A stretch of DNA of 64,000 bases from the NCBI GenBank assembly GCA_945887835.1, contig CAMCZQ010000002.1, positions 1-64,000 of the forward strand, in the 5' to 3' direction. Position 1 is the first letter of the stretch; each line of letters begins with the position of its first letter. Positions 52,286 to 60,170 of the stretch are shown piece by piece. The DNA comes from Bordetella parapertussis. GTDB lineage: Bacteria > Pseudomonadota > Gammaproteobacteria > Burkholderiales > Burkholderiaceae_B. The notes below the pieces were generated by a model, which worked only from the letters and a program-made list of their open reading frames with translations, ran no database searches and had not been told where the DNA came from. A program made the position numbers and the translations under genes.

Positions 52286-52318
52286 GCCTTAGCCTTTTTG
52301 TTCCAATTAAATAGCCGC

Positions 52319-52915
52319 TCAGGCAACAGGTGCTGTTTTTGCCAGGGCGGGCAAGTTCACAACCGATGCATACCAGGCCTCAAGCTTAGGGTGGCCAAGG
52401 CGCCAAGGCTCGTTTGCAAAACGAAAATCAAGGTACCCCAACGCGCAAGCAATCGCTATTTCGCCGATCGTGTCGAGCTTATTTAGGTTGGCGGCGTCTT
52501 TTTCAAGGTCGGCCAAAGAATTTTTAACCTTTCCCTGCTGTAACTGAATGTACCCAATACGACCTTCATCTTGGGGCAAGGCGATTTCACGGCGACGAGG
52601 CTGACTCGCATCCAAAATACCATCGCCTATGGCTTGCTGACGCAGGGCAGCCCAGCGTGCAGGGCCTGCTGCAGGAAACAATGGTTTGGCAGAACCGAGG
52701 CTATCTAAGTATTCACAAATAACAGGGCTATCAAACAAGCTCTTGCCGTCAGCCAACACCAGCGTGGGCACCTTTGACAGGGGGTTGGCGGGGACCAGTG
52801 CCGCATCGGTTGAAGGAATCACCCACTTCTCGATCTGGCCATCAATGCCGCGCGCAACCGCGCAGGCCATGACTTTACGGACGTAGGGGCTTGCAGGAGA
52901 AAAAGCTAATTTCAT
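52319..52915 (-). CDS. Glutathione S-transferase family protein
   Basis: A 198-residue GST. The thioredoxin-like half has MKLAFSPASPYVRKVMACA (1-19), with a Ser at the catalytic position, NPLSKVPTLVLADGKSLFDS (44-63), then a helical domain with ALGYLDFRF. ATG 52915 lies 42 bases after a Bug gene in the same direction. In catabolic clusters such enzymes isomerise maleyl-like intermediates or conjugate electrophiles; which applies here is not shown. Confidence 0.9.
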   Translation of the reverse strand: MKLAFSPASPYVRKVMACAVARGIDGQIEKWVIPSTDAALVPANPLSKVPTLVLADGKSLFDSPVICEYLDSLGSAKPLFPAAGPARWAALRQQAIGDGILDASQPRRREIALPQDEGRIGYIQLQQGKVKNSLADLEKDAANLNKLDTIGEIAIACALGYLDFRFANEPWRLGHPKLEAWYASVVNLPALAKTAPVA

Positions 52916-52957
52916 GAGTTGCTTCCGATTAATGTGGAAAAAAAATTAATGCGCTGA

Positions 52958-53938
52958 TCACTGATCCGCTTTGATCCCAGCAGCCTTGACGGTTGCGCCC
53001 CAACGGTCAAATTCTGACACCAGCACTTTGCCAATTTGTTCAGGATTTAAGACGTCGATCTGCAGACCGCCTTTAATCATCAGTTCAATAATTTGGGGGT
53101 CTTTGACAGCTTCGCTCACAGCCTTATAAATCGCATCGACCGCAGCCTTGGGCATTTTTGCTGGTCCAAGAATTGAAATCCAAGGAGAGGTATATACGCT
53201 GACGCCTTGTTCTGCCAAGGTTGGCATATTAGGTGCGCCCACAAACCGCACAGGGGCACCCAAACCGATCGCAACCACTTTGCCGGCGTCGGCATTGGGG
53301 ACGGCCAAGCTAAGCGGCACAAACATCCCGTCAACTTGGCCCGCTAAGACCGCAGTCATGGCGGGTGCTGCGCCTGTAAACGGGACGTGCAAGATATCGA
53401 GCTTGCTCATCACTTTGAGCATCTCCATCGCCACTTGGCTTGAACTACCTACGCCCCAAGAGGCATACGTCAGCTTGCCCGGCTGGCTTTGTGCCAAGGC
53501 GATGAACTCTTTTATATTTTTTGCGGGGACTTTAGGGTTGACCACCAAGGCGTAGGGCAACAAGCCGATCTGTACGATCCCAACAAAGTCTTTCAGTGCG
53601 TCATACGCGATCTTAGGGTAAACGTGCGGGTTGATCGAGTGCGTGTCTGCCGCAGTCATCAAGATGGTGTAGCCATCAGGCGCAGACTTACCCACATAGT
53701 CAGAGCCGATCATGCCGCTGGCTCCTGGCTTATTGTCGACAACGATTGTCTGCTTCAGGATCTTGCCAGCGCCCATCGCGATGGCTCGCGCGAGCACGTC
53801 AGTGCCCCCGCCTGCGTTGTATGGCACCACCAAGCGAATCGATTTATCGGGGTAAACCCCTTGAGCCTGAACGCCCAAGCCAAAGAGGGCCGTGGCTGCA
53901 AACAGCGCGAACGTCTTAAACATCTGGGTATTTTTCAT
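52958..53938 (-). CDS. Bug/TctC-family periplasmic solute receptor
   Basis: A 326-residue exported receptor with a signal peptide to about residue 25 (VQA|Q). Mature features are PDKSIRLVVPYNAGGGTDVL, DNKPGASGMIGSD, APDGYTILMT and HVPFTGAAPAMT. It begins a leftward Bug-GST-Old Yellow Enzyme set, and its upstream region (53939-54050) is shared with a divergent FMN 2-hydroxyacid dehydrogenase. The set probably imports and reduces or isomerises one compound. No permease is adjacent. Confidence 0.92.
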   Translation of the reverse strand: MKNTQMFKTFALFAATALFGLGVQAQGVYPDKSIRLVVPYNAGGGTDVLARAIAMGAGKILKQTIVVDNKPGASGMIGSDYVGKSAPDGYTILMTAADTHSINPHVYPKIAYDALKDFVGIVQIGLLPYALVVNPKVPAKNIKEFIALAQSQPGKLTYASWGVGSSSQVAMEMLKVMSKLDILHVPFTGAAPAMTAVLAGQVDGMFVPLSLAVPNADAGKVVAIGLGAPVRFVGAPNMPTLAEQGVSVYTSPWISILGPAKMPKAAVDAIYKAVSEAVKDPQIIELMIKGGLQIDVLNPEQIGKVLVSEFDRWGATVKAAGIKADQ

Positions 53939-54050
53939 TTAGGTCTCCGGTCAACGATTAGGTATTATTTTGTTAATCTTTTAACATGATTTTTTCGCCT
54001 TCACCACCTGAACGAGTCGGTTAGGCAAACCCTTTAGGACATCAGCACTC

Positions 54051-55199
54051 ATGCGCCCTGCCATTAACTTGCACGATTTTAGGGCGATGGCCCGCCGTAA
54101 ACTGCCTCAGATCGCTTTCGACTTTATCGATGGCGGTGCTGACGACGAGCTTGGCATGGTGCGCAATCGCGAAGCCTTCAGCGACTATCAACTACTGCCA
54201 CGCTACCTCAATGACGTGACCACTCGCGATCAATCCATCACCTTGTTTGGTAGAAAGTACTCGAGCCCGATCGGCATTTCGCCTACCGGGATGGCCGGCT
54301 TGTTTCGGGTGGGCGCCGACAGCATGCTTGCTGCAGCAGCAAAAAAAGCGAATGTGCCCTTCTTGTTATCAAGCGCCAGCAATTTCAAAATTGAAGATGC
54401 CGCAAAAATTGCCCCAGACAATGTGTGGTTTCAAATGTATGCCACCAGCGATCACCGTATCAATATGGATTTAGTGCGTCGCGCGCGCGAAACCGGTGTG
54501 GGAGTCTTAGTCATTACAGTAGACGTGCCCGTTAATTCAAACCGCGAACGCAATCGCCGTAACGGTTTTACGCGGCCATTTCGTATGACGCCCTCGATCA
54601 TGCTCGATACCTTAAGCCGCCCGGGGTGGTTGTTGCAGTACCTCAAGTCGGGCGGTATGCCGATGATGAGTAACTGGCAGCCTTACGCGCGCGAAGGCGC
54701 CAACGCCGATGAAGTCGCCGACCTGTACGGCACGTTAACGCCCGCACCGATGACGACTTGGGAGACCGTGACTGCCATTCGTCGCGAGTGGGAAGGACCG
54801 TTAGTGATCAAAGGTATCTTGCATCCAGACGACGCTGTGCAGTCAACTGAGCACGGGTTGGACGGCGTCATCGTTTCAAATCACGGGGCTCGACAATTAG
54901 ACGCAGCGCCATCGCCGATTGCAATGCTGGCTGCCATTCGTGCTGCGGTGGGTGACCGAATGACCGTGATGCTCGACAGCGGCATACGCCGCGGTTCAGA
55001 TGTCATCACAGCAAAATGCCTGGGCGCAGAGGCATGCTTTTTTGGCCGCCCCACGCTCTATGCCGTCGCAGCTTTAGGTCAAGAAGGAGCCGATCAAGTT
55101 TTTGCCATCATGCGCCGCGAAATTGATGCTGTGTTGACGCAAATTGGCTGTGGCAGTTTTAATGCTTTGACCGAGAAATTTTTGCATCGCAAAGCGTAA
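54051..55199 (+). CDS. FMN-dependent 2-hydroxyacid dehydrogenase (LldD type)
   Basis: A 382-residue TIM-barrel flavoprotein of the lactate/mandelate dehydrogenase and glycolate oxidase family. It begins INLHDFRAMARRKLPQIAFDFIDGGADDE. FMN-binding PTGMAGLFRV lies near 82-91 and FLLSSASNFKIEDAA near 104-118. The catalytic His is in VSNHGARQLDAAPSPI (near 279-294), followed by LDSGIRRGSDVITAKCLGA. The ATG has only AGGA 13 bases upstream. It oxidises a 2-hydroxy acid to a 2-oxo acid, passing electrons to quinone or oxygen. Its stop is four bases from that of a convergent Bug gene. Confidence 0.93.
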   Translation: MRPAINLHDFRAMARRKLPQIAFDFIDGGADDELGMVRNREAFSDYQLLPRYLNDVTTRDQSITLFGRKYSSPIGISPTGMAGLFRVGADSMLAAAAKKANVPFLLSSASNFKIEDAAKIAPDNVWFQMYATSDHRINMDLVRRARETGVGVLVITVDVPVNSNRERNRRNGFTRPFRMTPSIMLDTLSRPGWLLQYLKSGGMPMMSNWQPYAREGANADEVADLYGTLTPAPMTTWETVTAIRREWEGPLVIKGILHPDDAVQSTEHGLDGVIVSNHGARQLDAAPSPIAMLAAIRAAVGDRMTVMLDSGIRRGSDVITAKCLGAEACFFGRPTLYAVAALGQEGADQVFAIMRREIDAVLTQIGCGSFNALTEKFLHRKA

Positions 55200-55203
55200 A
55201 ACA

Positions 55204-56169
55204 TCACTGAAGCGAAATCTTGGCGTCTTGAATCACCTGCGACCAACGCGCCGTGTCTTGGGCAATCTTTTGAGTGAAGTCGGCGGCGCTGCCCCCGACG
55301 GCCTCGATACCCGCGCCCGCTAATTGCTGCACGACCCCAGGGTCTTTGAGCGCTTGATTGAGCGCCAGATTCAACTTTGACACGATCTCGGGTGCTAAGC
55401 CGGCAGGGCCAAACACGCCAAACCAGGTCAGGGAAACATAGCCCGGTAAATCTTGCGCAATCACAGGCACGTCTGGTACGAGAATCGAGCGCTCAAGCGC
55501 CGAGATACCCAATGCCCTAACCTTGCCATCGCGCACATGCGGATAGGCCGATGAGAAGCTATCGAACAGCACATCGAGTCGACCCGCCATCAAATCTGGC
55601 ATAGCCAAAGCAGTCCCTTTGTAAGGGACATGCGTGATCTTGATCCCAGCCATCGCCTGAAACCGCTCACCGGATAGGTGCGGAATACCACCCGTACCCG
55701 CCGAACCAAAATTGAGTTTCCCCGGATTTTGTTGCGCATACTGAATAAATTCTTTAACGGTCTTAGCCGGCGAAGACAAGGGCACGATCATCATCGACGG
55801 CGACTGTGCCGCGTAGCTAATCGGTGTGAAATCTTTAGTGGGATTAAAGGGCGTTGCAGGATTAAGCAAAGGCCCCAGCACGTGTGTGCTGTTGGTAGAC
55901 AACAAAAGCGTATAACCATCTGGCGCTGCTTTAGCGGCCATCTCAGCGCCGATCATGCCCGCCGCCCCGCCTTTATTATCGATGACGATTGTCTGGTTAA
56001 GCTCCGCAGAAAACTTCTGCACAATGATTCGACCAACAATGTCGGTCCCGCCGCCAGCCGGAAACGGAACGATCAGTCTGAGGGGTCGGTTTGGGTAGGC
56101 GGTTTGTGCGCTCACCGCTTGTAAACAAAATAGGCCCAAGACCAAAAATAGCTTACCGATGTTTTTCAT
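55204..56169 (-). CDS. Bug/TctC-family periplasmic solute receptor
   Basis: A 321-residue exported receptor with a signal peptide to about residue 21 (VSA|Q). It reads PNRPLRLIVPFPAGGGTDIV, DNKGGAAGMIGAE, APDGYTLLLS and HVPYKGTALAMPDL. It faces the hydroxyacid dehydrogenase gene tail to tail and diverges from the cobalamin operon. As no permease is nearby, it may use one of the TctBA sets elsewhere in the genome. It is the tenth Bug gene of the window. Confidence 0.93.
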   Translation of the reverse strand: MKNIGKLFLVLGLFCLQAVSAQTAYPNRPLRLIVPFPAGGGTDIVGRIIVQKFSAELNQTIVIDNKGGAAGMIGAEMAAKAAPDGYTLLLSTNSTHVLGPLLNPATPFNPTKDFTPISYAAQSPSMMIVPLSSPAKTVKEFIQYAQQNPGKLNFGSAGTGGIPHLSGERFQAMAGIKITHVPYKGTALAMPDLMAGRLDVLFDSFSSAYPHVRDGKVRALGISALERSILVPDVPVIAQDLPGYVSLTWFGVFGPAGLAPEIVSKLNLALNQALKDPGVVQQLAGAGIEAVGGSAADFTQKIAQDTARWSQVIQDAKISLQ

Positions 56170-56257
56170 TAGAAATCCTTCATCCTTAAGTTTCCATCCG
56201 AATTAGACTACTTTTTGGAGCTACCCACACCTTGAGGCCTTTACCGCTAAAATGGCT

Positions 56258-56470
56258 TTGTTGGTGCTCGCTGCTTGGTTCACAGGCAGCAGTTCAACGG
56301 GAAGCAGAAAAATATCGCGGTATCGCTGAGATATTTAGCCTGCGCTGCCCCCGCAACGGTCAAGCGAACAAGCCTCACCGCTTTGCTTCTGTCACGCTAG
56401 CCACTGGTCGTCTGAACAAACGACTGGGAAGGCGACAGAGGTTGTTTTCGTTAGCCCGGATACCGGCCAA
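56258..56470 (+). ncRNA. Cobalamin riboswitch
   Basis: This leader has the conserved blocks of an adenosylcobalamin-type riboswitch in order. GGTGCTC is near 56263, and an ACGGGAAGCAG block is near 56297. GCTGCCCCCGCAACGGTC lies at 56344-56361, TGGGAAGGCGACAGAG at 56425-56440, and the B12-box-like AGCCCGGATACCGGCC at 56453-56468. It precedes the cobalamin transport and salvage genes on the same strand, so it would lower their expression when cobalamin is plentiful. An imperfect GC-rich hairpin at 56478-56501 follows and may be part of the switching region. Confidence 0.94.
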
Positions 56471-56477
56471 CAAGGTT

Positions 56478-56501
56478 GCGCGCTGTCTTCAGACACCGCG
56501 C
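56478..56501 (+). promoter_or_regulatory. Leader hairpin after the riboswitch, possible expression platform
   Basis: GCGCGCTGTCT, two-base loop, AGACACCGCGC: an 11-base stem with one mismatch, directly after the riboswitch aptamer. It lacks a following U-run, so it is not a typical terminator. Its place about 65 bases before the first coding start suits an anti-structure or ribosome-access control, but that is inference from position. Confidence 0.45.
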
Positions 56502-56566
56502 TTAAACGCTCAAGAGTCGTCGGGGATGGCGGCTTCGGGTGCTGCTGTGATTGTGGATCTTGCCAC

Positions 56567-56800
56567 ATGACTCAAGTCGTGCGCAGTGAATTTATTTTAG
56601 GCGGTCAAAAAAGCGGTAAGTCACGTCGCGCGGAGGCGCTTGCGCAGAACTGGCTCGCAAGCGGGCCACCACATACGGCAATCTTAATCGCAACGGCACA
56701 AGCCTTTGATAACGAGCTGCGCGCACGTATTGAACGTCACCGACAAGATCGTTTATTGCGCGTGCCGGGCATGGTCACAATCGAAGAGCCTCTCGCTTGA
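56567..56800 (+). pseudogene. cobU: Truncated cobU (adenosylcobinamide kinase/guanylyltransferase), N-terminal 77 residues only
   Basis: The 77-residue product matches the first part of CobU: FILGGQKSGKSRRAEALA holds the P-loop (GGQKSGKS), ILIATAQAFDNELRARIERH the next conserved block, and TIEEPLA the segment where CobU normally goes on to PLALxxA. It stops there; a complete CobU has about 175-185 residues and needs the missing part for guanylyl transfer. Its TGA overlaps the TTG start of btuF (TTGA), so a deletion appears to have joined the cobU front to btuF. It could still be translated and couple translation to btuF. No Shine-Dalgarno stronger than GGAT is visible. Confidence 0.85.
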
Positions 56801-57669
56801 AACGTCTCGCGACACTGCTGTTACTGGCGCTGCTGAGCTTGGCCGCTCACACAGCCTACGCACAATATTCTGTCACCGATGATCGAGGGATCGCTAACCA
56901 CTGGAGCAAGCCCCCCGAGCGCGTGATTACCTTACTGCCCTCGTTAACCGAAACGGTTTGCGCGCTTGGTGAGTGCGCGCGCTTAGTCGGCGTCGATCGC
57001 TACTCAAATTGGCCCACGTCAGTCATGGCCCTGCCGGAGCTCGGCGGTGGCCTGGATCCAAATATCGAGGCAATCGTTGCGTTGGCGCCAGACGTTATTT
57101 TTACCGCGCAATCTTCGCGCGGCGCTCAAAAGCTTGAAGATCTTGGCTTAAAAGTGGTGGCCCTCGAACCTAAAAGTCACGCGGATGCAAAACGAGTCTT
57201 AGACAAAATTGCGCAAATGCTAGGCTTGAACCCAGAGCGCGCGCAACAACTTTGGCTAGCGACCGAGCAAGCTGTGACTGCAACCGCACGAACCTTGCCT
57301 GCGAGCACTCAAACCCTTCGGGTTTATATTGAGGTGAACCGCGCGCCCTTCGGTGCAGGCCCAACGTCTTTTATCGGTGAAACGTTGACACGCTTAGGCG
57401 CGCAAAATATTTTGCCCAGAAGCTTAGGACCATTTCCTCGCGTCAATCCCGAATTCGTCGTCCGCGCACAACCCAGCGTCATCATGATTAGCAAACGCGA
57501 TCTGCCAGAGATGCTCTTGCGCCCAGGGTGGGCCGCGATGCAGGCAATCAAAGAGAATCGCGTGTGTGCGTTTGCACCCGCAGAGCAAGATGTCTTGGTG
57601 CGCCCGGGACCGCGGCTCGCCGAGGCAGCAACGCTGATGGCGACTTGCCTAAAAAGACTCGCGCCATGA
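56797..57669 (+). CDS. btuF: Cobalamin ABC transporter periplasmic binding protein
   Basis: A 290-residue exported helical-backbone metal/cobalamin-binding protein. The leader MKRLATLLLLALLSLAAHTAYA|Q is removed. Then come PERVITLLPSLTETVCALGE, VGVDRYSNWPTSV, ELGGGLDPNIEAIVALAPDV (near 85-104) and INP-like FPRVNPEFVVRAQP. The start is TTG 56797, overlapping the cobU remnant's stop. The next gene btuC overlaps its stop by four bases. Riboswitch control, binding-protein class and neighbours all point to vitamin B12 or corrinoid capture rather than iron siderophores. Confidence 0.9.
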   Translation: MKRLATLLLLALLSLAAHTAYAQYSVTDDRGIANHWSKPPERVITLLPSLTETVCALGECARLVGVDRYSNWPTSVMALPELGGGLDPNIEAIVALAPDVIFTAQSSRGAQKLEDLGLKVVALEPKSHADAKRVLDKIAQMLGLNPERAQQLWLATEQAVTATARTLPASTQTLRVYIEVNRAPFGAGPTSFIGETLTRLGAQNILPRSLGPFPRVNPEFVVRAQPSVIMISKRDLPEMLLRPGWAAMQAIKENRVCAFAPAEQDVLVRPGPRLAEAATLMATCLKRLAP

Positions 57670-58691
57670 ACGCGTCGCTACCCGACACGCACTCTTCACA
57701 ACACTCGCGCGCGCTGTGCTCTGCCTGGCTGTTGGCGCTGCTATGTGTCGTTGTCTTGCTCGCCGGCTTGTGTGTTGGCAGCACGGGCGTCGAGCCCCTG
57801 TGGCGCTTGTTGGCCGACCCAATTGCCGCTCAAATTATTTGGGATATTCGCGCGCCACGCACCTTAGGTGCACTGCTCGCCGGCGCCTTACTCGGCCTTG
57901 CCGGTGCCATCGCGCAAGGGCTCTTTCGCAACCCACTGGCAGATCCCTTTTTACTCGGTAGCGCCTCGGGCGCCTCCGCTGCAGTCGCACTTGCTTTGGC
58001 CGGCTTTGGCATATCACCACTTGTCACACAATGGTTGCTCAGGCTAGGCCTGACCGCCGCGGCCTTCACGGGCGCGATGCTCGCCGTCTTTCTGACGCTG
58101 AGCCTGGCCCGCGGGGTGCAGCACACCTTACGCCTGTTGTTGGCCGGCGTTGTCGTGAGTGTGGTCTTAGGGGCCTTCACGTCTTTTCTGTCGTTAACGC
58201 ACCCAGATATTTTGCAAGCAATGCAAGCGTTTATGCTGGGCTCGACAGGTTTTGTAGGTTGGTCCGCTTGCGCCATCATGGGCATCGTATGGCTGGCCTG
58301 TAGCGCGGCAGGACGCGGCCTTTCAATAGCCTTAGATGGCTTGGCGTTAGGCGAGGCCACGGCCCAAAGCCTCGGGCTACCCTTGAGACCGCTACGCACA
58401 GCCTTAATTGCCACCCTTGCCCTGGCAACTGGCACCGCGGTTGCCCAGACTGGCTTGATTGCTTTTGTGGGGTTAGCCGCTCCCCATCTCGTGCGTGCAC
58501 TTGTCAAAACAAGTCACGCGTGGCTGTTGCCCCTGGCCAGCCTGATGGGTGCCGCCCTGCTATCGCTTGCGGATCTGCTGGCGCGCGGCTTGCTTGCTCC
58601 GCAAGAATTACCCGTTGGCGTGCTGACCGCGCTCTTGGGAGGCGGCTATTTAATGTGGCTGATGCATCGCCGAGGGCCCACGCATGAGTGA
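57666..58691 (+). CDS. btuC: Cobalamin ABC transporter permease
   Basis: A 341-residue FecCD/BtuC-type permease with about ten hydrophobic segments. Conserved loops are DIRAPRTLGALLAGALLGLA (about 60-79), FRNPLADPFLLGSASGASAA (90s-110s) and the EAA-like GLIAFVGLAAPHLVRAL near 265-281. The ATG at 57666 overlaps the btuF stop (ATGA), and 46 upstream codons of the longer frame lie inside btuF. It overlaps btuD by eight bases. It forms the membrane channel for corrinoid uptake. Confidence 0.93.
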   Translation: MNASLPDTHSSQHSRALCSAWLLALLCVVVLLAGLCVGSTGVEPLWRLLADPIAAQIIWDIRAPRTLGALLAGALLGLAGAIAQGLFRNPLADPFLLGSASGASAAVALALAGFGISPLVTQWLLRLGLTAAAFTGAMLAVFLTLSLARGVQHTLRLLLAGVVVSVVLGAFTSFLSLTHPDILQAMQAFMLGSTGFVGWSACAIMGIVWLACSAAGRGLSIALDGLALGEATAQSLGLPLRPLRTALIATLALATGTAVAQTGLIAFVGLAAPHLVRALVKTSHAWLLPLASLMGAALLSLADLLARGLLAPQELPVGVLTALLGGGYLMWLMHRRGPTHE

Positions 58692-59484
58692 CTCTCGCCC
58701 GACGCACCAAACAGGTGCCGCAGCCTTAGAAGTGAGAAACTTAGGCGTGACACTCGGTCAGCATCCTGTGCTTCAGGGGCTGAATCTGAAACTACCTCAG
58801 GGGCGCTGGAGCGCGATTGTCGGCCCAAATGGCGCGGGCAAATCAACACTGCTGCAGGCCTTGGCGGGTGTCTTGCCTTTCCACGGTGACATATACCTGT
58901 TCGACCAAGCATTGAGCCGCTTTACCGCGCAGCACCGCGCACGCCAAGTTGCCTGGCTTGCTCAAGGCTCGGTACAAAGCGCTGACGACCTGACGGTCTA
59001 TGATGTTGCGATGCTTGGTCGACTGCCGCATCAATCGTGGCTTGGCGGGCCCAGCCACGCGGATCATGTTGCCACCGAACGAGCGTTAAGACTGACGCAT
59101 GCCTGGCCTTGGCGCCAGCGCGCGCTGGGCACGCTGTCAGGCGGTGAAAAACAACGCGTCTTGCTTGCCAGATTGCTAGCCGTCGATGCTGATATTCTAT
59201 TAATGGACGAACCCTTAGCCAACCTTGACCCGCCCCATCAGGTCGACTGGCTGTTATTGGTTCGTGATTTAGTCGCCTGCGGAAAAACCGTCGTGAGCGT
59301 CTTGCATGAGGTCACGCTCGCACTGTACGCAGACGAATTAATTGTGATGGCTGGCGGCACAATCCAACACACAGGCACCCGCGACGACCCCGTCTTACAC
59401 CGCACAATCGAAAGCGTTTTTGACTACCGCATCGCCATTGAGGCTCTCGGCACCGGCTGGGTAGCTTTACCCAAACTTCTTTAA
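58684..59484 (+). CDS. btuD: Cobalamin ABC transporter ATP-binding protein
   Basis: A 266-residue ABC ATPase. Walker A is VGPNGAGKSTLLQALAG (about 48-64), the Q-loop WLAQGSVQSADDLTVYD, the signature LSGGEKQRVLLARLL (near 151-165), and Walker B ILLMDEPLANLDPPHQ, with the H-loop SVLHEVTLAL. It overlaps the btuC stop by eight bases. It powers the transport complex with BtuC and BtuF. A cobalamin substrate follows from the operon and riboswitch. Confidence 0.93.
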   Translation: MSDSRPTHQTGAAALEVRNLGVTLGQHPVLQGLNLKLPQGRWSAIVGPNGAGKSTLLQALAGVLPFHGDIYLFDQALSRFTAQHRARQVAWLAQGSVQSADDLTVYDVAMLGRLPHQSWLGGPSHADHVATERALRLTHAWPWRQRALGTLSGGEKQRVLLARLLAVDADILLMDEPLANLDPPHQVDWLLLVRDLVACGKTVVSVLHEVTLALYADELIVMAGGTIQHTGTRDDPVLHRTIESVFDYRIAIEALGTGWVALPKLL

Positions 59485-59500
59485 GACAGGAAAACTGAAT

Positions 59501-60070
59501 ATGCAGATCGTGACCCCTCCAACCGAAAAGCCCTACGAAAAATCGACCGGTGAACGTCGAGGCTTATTAATCATCAACACCGGCGATGGTAAAGGCAAAA
59601 GCACCGCAGCCTTCGGCTTAGCAATGCGTGCGCACGGACGCGGCAAGGTGGTCAAGATTTTTCAATTTATGAAAGTGCCGAGCGCACGCTTTGGCGAACA
59701 CCGCGTCTTTGAACAACTCAACGTGCCGATCGAAGGCCTGGGCGATGGCTTTAGCTGGAAGAGCCAAGACCTTGAGCACTCTGCTCGGCTCGCGCGCGAT
59801 GGCTGGGCTAAAGCTAGCGAAGCAATTTTAAGTGGCGAATACTTTATGGTAACGCTCGACGAACTCACCTATCCGATTACCTTTGGCTGGATCGCACTCG
59901 AAGAGGTCTTGCAAACTTTGCGTTCGCGCCCGCCAGAGGTTCACGTCGTCATCACGGGGCGCCGCTGTCCGGCAGAGATCATTGAAATCGCCGACACCGT
60001 CACCGAGATGACGATGATCAAACACGCGTTCGATGCCGGCATCCCCGCACAGCGCGGAATCGAAGATTGA
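59501..60070 (+). CDS. cobO: Cob(I)alamin/cob(I)yrinic acid a,c-diamide adenosyltransferase
   Basis: A 189-residue CobO/BtuR-type ATP:corrinoid adenosyltransferase. A short N-terminal tail is followed by the P-loop LLIINTGDGKGKSTAAFGLA (near 23-42), then KIFQFMKVPSARFGEH, LDELTYPITFGWI (near 124-136) and EVHVVITGRRCPAEIIE. It adds the upper adenosyl group to reduced corrinoid after uptake. GACAGGAAAACT precedes the ATG. It is 16 bases after btuD. Confidence 0.94.
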   Translation: MQIVTPPTEKPYEKSTGERRGLLIINTGDGKGKSTAAFGLAMRAHGRGKVVKIFQFMKVPSARFGEHRVFEQLNVPIEGLGDGFSWKSQDLEHSARLARDGWAKASEAILSGEYFMVTLDELTYPITFGWIALEEVLQTLRSRPPEVHVVITGRRCPAEIIEIADTVTEMTMIKHAFDAGIPAQRGIED

Positions 60071-60170
60071 TTGCTGCGGCTCTCATGCTAAGAATCCCTC
60101 TGAGGCTCGGAGCACGTGGCACCCTAATCATTTGCGGGGCAAGGCATACCCTTGCCAAGGGTATGGCTAG
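60071..60170 (+). other. Short non-coding stretch with hairpin before the cobQ remnant
   Basis: About 100 bases after cobO with no open frame of interest. It contains a perfect 9-base stem CATACCCTT-GCC-AAGGGTATG at 60145-60165, directly before the ATG of the cobQ remnant. There is no U-run after it. It could be an mRNA processing or stabilising hairpin, or residue of a deleted gene. Confidence 0.5.

Noticed and set aside
53489-53989. 166-residue plus-strand frame over the Bug gene at 52958
   Set aside because: It is antisense to an unambiguous signal peptide and receptor and reads as low-complexity shadow.
55678-56124. 148-residue plus-strand frame over the Bug gene at 55204
   Set aside because: Arg-rich antisense shadow with no start signal.
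56232-56570. 112-residue plus-strand frame over the riboswitch
   Set aside because: The region is a structured RNA with conserved cobalamin blocks. The frame has no homology-like motif, although its stop overlaps the cobU ATG.
57830-58507. Long minus-strand open frame (225 residues) across btuC
   Set aside because: It is antisense to a clear permease, has Ala/Arg/Lys-rich composition typical of a shadow of a GC-rich gene, and shows no Shine-Dalgarno or family motif.
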